From NCBI GenBank assembly GCA_001750645.1, contig MEIF01000010.1, positions 1 through 49,796 on the forward strand: a stretch of DNA of 49,796 nucleotides, read 5' to 3'. The stretch is from Gammaproteobacteria bacterium AqS3 (GTDB lineage Bacteria; Pseudomonadota; Gammaproteobacteria; MEIF01; AqS3). Below, piece after piece: positions 46,640 through 49,796 of the stretch (the stretch's first letter is position 1; every line of letters begins with the position of its first letter). The position numbers and the translations under genes were made by a program. Below the pieces are notes generated by a model. That model worked only from the letters and a program-made list of their open reading frames with translations, did not search any database and was not told the origin of the DNA.

Positions 46640-48279
46640 GCGCCATCCGCCAGAGCTATCACCGTCTGCGCACCGGCAATCTGCTGCACTATCGATACAC
46701 CGAGGCGGACGGGCCGGTCATCGTGCTGCTGCACCCCTCGCCGATGTCGAGCCGCTTCATGGCGCCGCTGATGCGGCATCTGGCGCCGCTGGGCTGCGTG
46801 CTGGCCCCGGACACTCCGGGCTATGGCTATTCCGACCCGCTGCCGAATGACGATGCCGGCCTGGCCCCGTACGTCTCGGTGCTGCACGAGTGGATTGCGG
46901 CGCTGGAGCTGGCGCCGCTGGTGCTCTACGGCAGCGCAACCGGTGCGCAGATTGCGGCTGAATACGCCAAGGCGCATCCCGAACAGGTGGCCGGTCTGGT
47001 CCTTGACAACGCACTGCATTTTGAGGTTGAAGAGCGCGAGGATCTGCTTGAGGGCTACTTTCCCGACCGCGCGGTTCAGCCGGATGGCGTCCACCTGCTG
47101 GGGCACTGGTGCAACATGCGCAACCTCTCCCGCTACTTCCCCTGGCACCGGGAGAGCGAGGCGACGGCGCTGCCCGCACCGGCCGCTCCGCTGGATGCGG
47201 TTCAGGAGCAGCTGGTCGACCAGCTGCTGGCGGGGGCTGGATATGCGCGGGCCTACCGGGCTGCCTTTGAGAATGAGCACCTGTCCAACCTTGTCAAGGT
47301 TTCGGTTCCGACCCAGGTGATCTGCTGGCAGGGCAGCCCGGTGTATCGCTGGATGAAGCCGATTCTCGAGCACGGCCCTTGGGGCGAGCACGTCCGGATC
47401 AGCGACTGCGGCCCGGGGCTGGACGAGCGCTATGCCCTGATTTTTGACGCTTGTCAAGGCATGGCTCGAAAGCTTCCCGCCCGCACCGTGCAGCGCCCCG
47501 ATTTTGCGCGCGAGATGGATCGTCAGGGGGTGGCTGTGAGCTATGGGGATGGGGGCGGTGCATCTGAGGAGGGGGAAAATCCCGCACTGCACTGGTACGG
47601 CTTCAAGCATTCCGGGGAATCTCGGCGCATCGTGCTGCTGCTGCACGACTTGGGCGCCTCGGCCATCGGGCAGTTCGGCCCCCTGTTAAAGGACGGCGGG
47701 GCGGGATGCTATGCCGTCGACCTGCCCGGGCACGGGCGCAGCGGCGCCCAGGGAGGCATCGACCTGTCCGGCACGGCGTCTGCGATTTGCGACACGCTCG
47801 AGGAGATGGGCGTGACCCAGGTCGCCGTCTACGGGGTCGGGCTGGGGGCTGCGGTCGGGCTGGCGCTGAGTTCTGCCGCCGCCGAGGGGCTGTCCGTCTC
47901 ACTCAACCTGGTCGATGCCGGCGGCGCTGTCCCGCTGCTGCCCGACCTCAGCCCGGAGGAGGACGGCGGACATCTGCTGCGGCTCTGGGATGAGCTGCTC
48001 GAGCTGAGGCGGAAACACCCGAAGCCCCTGAGCATCGCCCGGGGCGGCGGGCCGGGCGAGCGTGAAGTCGACCTTGAAGCCGTGCAGCGGCAGGCGCTCG
48101 ACTGGCTGGTGGTGCGGCAGCACCTGACCGCCTGGCAGGACATCCTGCGGGACTTCGACTGGGACGCCCGCATCAGCGGCTGCCGGGACATTGCCGAGCG
48201 CATCAGCTGGCGCACACCTCCGACCGATGACAGCGGGGCAGTCTCCCGGCCGCTGCCGCAGTCGGAAAACCGTCCTTAA
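46636..48279 (+). CDS. double alpha/beta-hydrolase-fold protein, nucleophiles absent
   Basis: A 547-residue protein with two alpha/beta-hydrolase folds in tandem (about residues 5-290 and 315-480). The first has VLLHPSPMSSRFMAPLMRHLA and DTPGYGYSDP, the second LLLHDLGASAIGQFGPLLK and DLPGHGRSG, both typical. At the nucleophile elbow, where GxSxG is expected, the first reads GSATG and the second GVGLG, so neither has Ser, Asp or Cys in the nucleophile position. It may be a scaffold, a lyase or a pseudo-enzyme. GTG start overlapping the upstream stop; 26 bp before the MFS gene. Confidence 0.75.
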   Translation: MSAIRQSYHRLRTGNLLHYRYTEADGPVIVLLHPSPMSSRFMAPLMRHLAPLGCVLAPDTPGYGYSDPLPNDDAGLAPYVSVLHEWIAALELAPLVLYGSATGAQIAAEYAKAHPEQVAGLVLDNALHFEVEEREDLLEGYFPDRAVQPDGVHLLGHWCNMRNLSRYFPWHRESEATALPAPAAPLDAVQEQLVDQLLAGAGYARAYRAAFENEHLSNLVKVSVPTQVICWQGSPVYRWMKPILEHGPWGEHVRISDCGPGLDERYALIFDACQGMARKLPARTVQRPDFAREMDRQGVAVSYGDGGGASEEGENPALHWYGFKHSGESRRIVLLLHDLGASAIGQFGPLLKDGGAGCYAVDLPGHGRSGAQGGIDLSGTASAICDTLEEMGVTQVAVYGVGLGAAVGLALSSAAAEGLSVSLNLVDAGGAVPLLPDLSPEEDGGHLLRLWDELLELRRKHPKPLSIARGGGPGEREVDLEAVQRQALDWLVVRQHLTAWQDILRDFDWDARISGCRDIAERISWRTPPTDDSGAVSRPLPQSENRP

Positions 48280-48305
48280 CCTTTGACAGACAAGCAGGAG
48301 AAATC

Positions 48306-49544
48306 ATGGACACACAGAAAACGACGAGCACCGGACCCGAAAGCCAGGGGCACAGCCCGGTCTACCCCTGGCTGGTGGCCGGCTTCGGGCTGCTGGCGCT
48401 GCTGGTCAGCAACGGCTTCACCATCACCGGCGTGACCGCCTTTGACAACGTGCTGCTGGCCGAGTTTGGCTGGGAGCGATCGGAGTACAAGGTGCGCGAT
48501 TTTCTGACGCTGATGTTTGCCGGGCTGTTCGCGCCGATCGCCGGGGTGTTCCTCGACCGCTACGGCGTGCGCAAGTGCATGCTGGTCGGCTGGGCCGTGC
48601 TGATTGCCAGCCAGCTGACCTATGCCTTCGCTGACAGCCTGATGATGATGTATGCCCTGCATGTTCTGTTCGCCGTCGTGCTGGTGCTCTGCGGGCTCAA
48701 CGCCTCGGTCATCGTGGTCTCGAACTGGTTCGTCGACAACCGCGGCAAGGCCATCGGCCTGGTGCTGGTTGGCACCAGCCTCGGCGGGGCGATGGTGTCG
48801 CAGTTCAACACCTCGCTGATCGAGCTGATCGGCTGGCGTTCAACTTTTCAGGCTGGGGCGGTGTTCCCGGTCATCCTGCTGCTGCTGACCTGGCTCTGGC
48901 TGCGGGACGCCCCCGATGAGGCGCCGCCGGCCCCCGCCCGCCAGGACACCGGGGCGGCTCCGGCCGACGAGGGCATGGCCTACTCCGAGGCCATCCGCAC
49001 CGCCAGCTTCTGGATGCTGTCGCTGATCGCCATGGCCACCTTCTTCACCGTGCTGGGCGTTCAGCAAAACATGCTGCTGCACCTGACCGACATGGGCTAC
49101 AGCGCACAGGGAGCGACCTTCGTGTTCGGTCTTTTTTTCTGGGGCGCCATTGTCGGCAAATTCCTGTTCGGGCTGCTGTCGGACTACCTGAAGCTGAGGA
49201 TGGTCTTCAACCTCAACATCGTCGTCATGCTGGCCGGGATGCTGATGCTGGCCTCGATGAGCGAGACACTGCTCTACATCGCAGTGGTGGCCTTCGGCTT
49301 TGGCTGGGGCGGGGCCTACACGATGATCCAGCTCTCGGTGGTCAATATTTTTGGACTCGTCAACGCCGGCAAGATTCTCGGCACCATCACCGTGCTCGAT
49401 GCCCTGGGCGGGGCGATCGGCATCTACGCCGTCGCCCGCATGCAGGAGGTGTTCGGCAGCTATCAGATCCCCTTCTACCTGTGCGCCGGGCTGATCTTCT
49501 TTGCCCTGCTGTGCTTCACCCAGGTGCGCTTTCGGACGCAGTAG
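48306..49544 (+). CDS. MFS transporter, OFA/MCT-like carboxylate carrier
   Basis: A 412-residue, 12-helix major facilitator protein with the helix 2-3 loop DRYGVRKCMLVGWAVL and a repeat of LFGLLSDYLKLRMVFN after helix 8. Its helices and NWFVDNRGKAIGLVLVGTSLGGA resemble the oxalate/formate and monocarboxylate carrier branch. A Shine-Dalgarno AGGAG precedes ATG 48306. It ends the plus-strand operon and probably imports the substrate of the cluster. Confidence 0.88.
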   Translation: MDTQKTTSTGPESQGHSPVYPWLVAGFGLLALLVSNGFTITGVTAFDNVLLAEFGWERSEYKVRDFLTLMFAGLFAPIAGVFLDRYGVRKCMLVGWAVLIASQLTYAFADSLMMMYALHVLFAVVLVLCGLNASVIVVSNWFVDNRGKAIGLVLVGTSLGGAMVSQFNTSLIELIGWRSTFQAGAVFPVILLLLTWLWLRDAPDEAPPAPARQDTGAAPADEGMAYSEAIRTASFWMLSLIAMATFFTVLGVQQNMLLHLTDMGYSAQGATFVFGLFFWGAIVGKFLFGLLSDYLKLRMVFNLNIVVMLAGMLMLASMSETLLYIAVVAFGFGWGGAYTMIQLSVVNIFGLVNAGKILGTITVLDALGGAIGIYAVARMQEVFGSYQIPFYLCAGLIFFALLCFTQVRFRTQ

Positions 49545-49649
49545 GGGGTTCCATGAGCCGGCATTCTGTGCATGATTGGCTCTTTGCTAGAATCCGCCCC
49601 GGCTGCCCTGATGCAGCCGTTTCACTGTCTGTCAGATGGAGGCGCGGAT

Positions 49650-49796
49650 ATGTCTGTATTCAATGTCGCCAGATACATTCTGGAGCAGCAGGGCGAGATG
49701 ACCGCCATGAAGCTGCAGAAGCTGGTCTATTACTCGCAGTGCTGGGCGCTGGTCTGGGACGAGGAGCCGCTGTTTGACGAGGAGATCCAGGCGTGG
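49650..49796 (+). CDS. SocA/Panacea-domain antitoxin, partial at right edge
   Basis: The first 49 codons of a DUF4065/Panacea protein cut by the window edge: MSVFNVARYILEQQGEMTAMKLQKLVYYSQCWALVW is the canonical N-terminal helix pair of the family. It resembles textbook members better than the three recN-linked copies do, so it is a separate acquisition. A GGAGG lies 9 bases upstream of the ATG. A toxin gene may follow beyond the edge. Confidence 0.85.
   Translation, partial: MSVFNVARYILEQQGEMTAMKLQKLVYYSQCWALVWDEEPLFDEEIQAW

Overview
The window looks like a chromosomal segment of a high-GC gammaproteobacterium. The grounds are the grpE-dnaK-dnaJ order with recN divergent beside grpE, a sigma32-type promoter in front of grpE, and RNase E/G and LeuCD homologues. 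Housekeeping DNA is very GC-rich (42 of 60 bases counted in 10021-10080), while the central accessory block is AT-richer (18 of 60 in 20101-20160). I cannot name a genus. I recognised no rRNA, tRNA, CRISPR array, transposase or integrase.

Layout. (1) 0.3-3.5 kb holds the three-part AmmeMemoRadiSam set (radical SAM, Memo and AMMECR1 proteins) with a second, divergent AMMECR1 paralogue. (2) 3.5-8.1 kb holds a TPR/GT9-like protein, a secreted EEP-family phosphohydrolase, a PuuD-like membrane protein and an unrecognised anchored protein. (3) 8.1-13.9 kb holds dnaJ, dnaK and grpE (minus strand) and recN (plus strand). (4) 13.8-27.2 kb is a defence island between recN and a caiB-type gene. It has three tandem SocA/Panacea (DUF4065) antitoxin modules, of which only one keeps an intact toxin. 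They are followed by a type I Zorya operon (zorA, zorB, zorC, zorD) with an overlapping fifth gene for a PD-(D/E)XK nuclease, and two tandem Mrr-type restriction enzymes. (5) 27.2-33.8 kb holds the CoA-transferase, a PaaI-like thioesterase, an RNase E/G with a duplicated catalytic core, a GST, a small Ada-like zinc-fold protein, and a type II restriction-modification pair (MvaI/BcnI-type nuclease and N4-cytosine-type methylase). (6) 33.9-49.5 kb is a large divergent catabolic cluster: MDR reductase, LeuCD-type hydro-lyase, two PuuE-type deacetylases and a cysteine hydrolase on the minus strand; two MmgE/PrpD proteins, a PaaK-type CoA ligase, an amidase, a FAD oxidase, a double alpha/beta-hydrolase-fold protein and an MFS carrier on the plus strand. 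Most neighbours overlap by 1-4 bp. (7) A fourth, more canonical Panacea gene is cut by the right edge.

The most unusual signal is how accessory modules join resident genes. At three places the 3' end of a conserved gene recurs next to an accessory module. The recN tail is copied twice among the antitoxin modules. The caiB tail is copied in front of the second Mrr gene, with the overlapping TTGA stop/start junction preserved. A shortened copy of the RNase E/G 3' region lies between the Ada-like gene and the restriction-modification pair. In the caiB copy most codon changes are synonymous, which suggests the tail diverged inside a functional gene elsewhere and arrived with the module. This points to repeated capture of defence modules through recombination in gene 3' ends.
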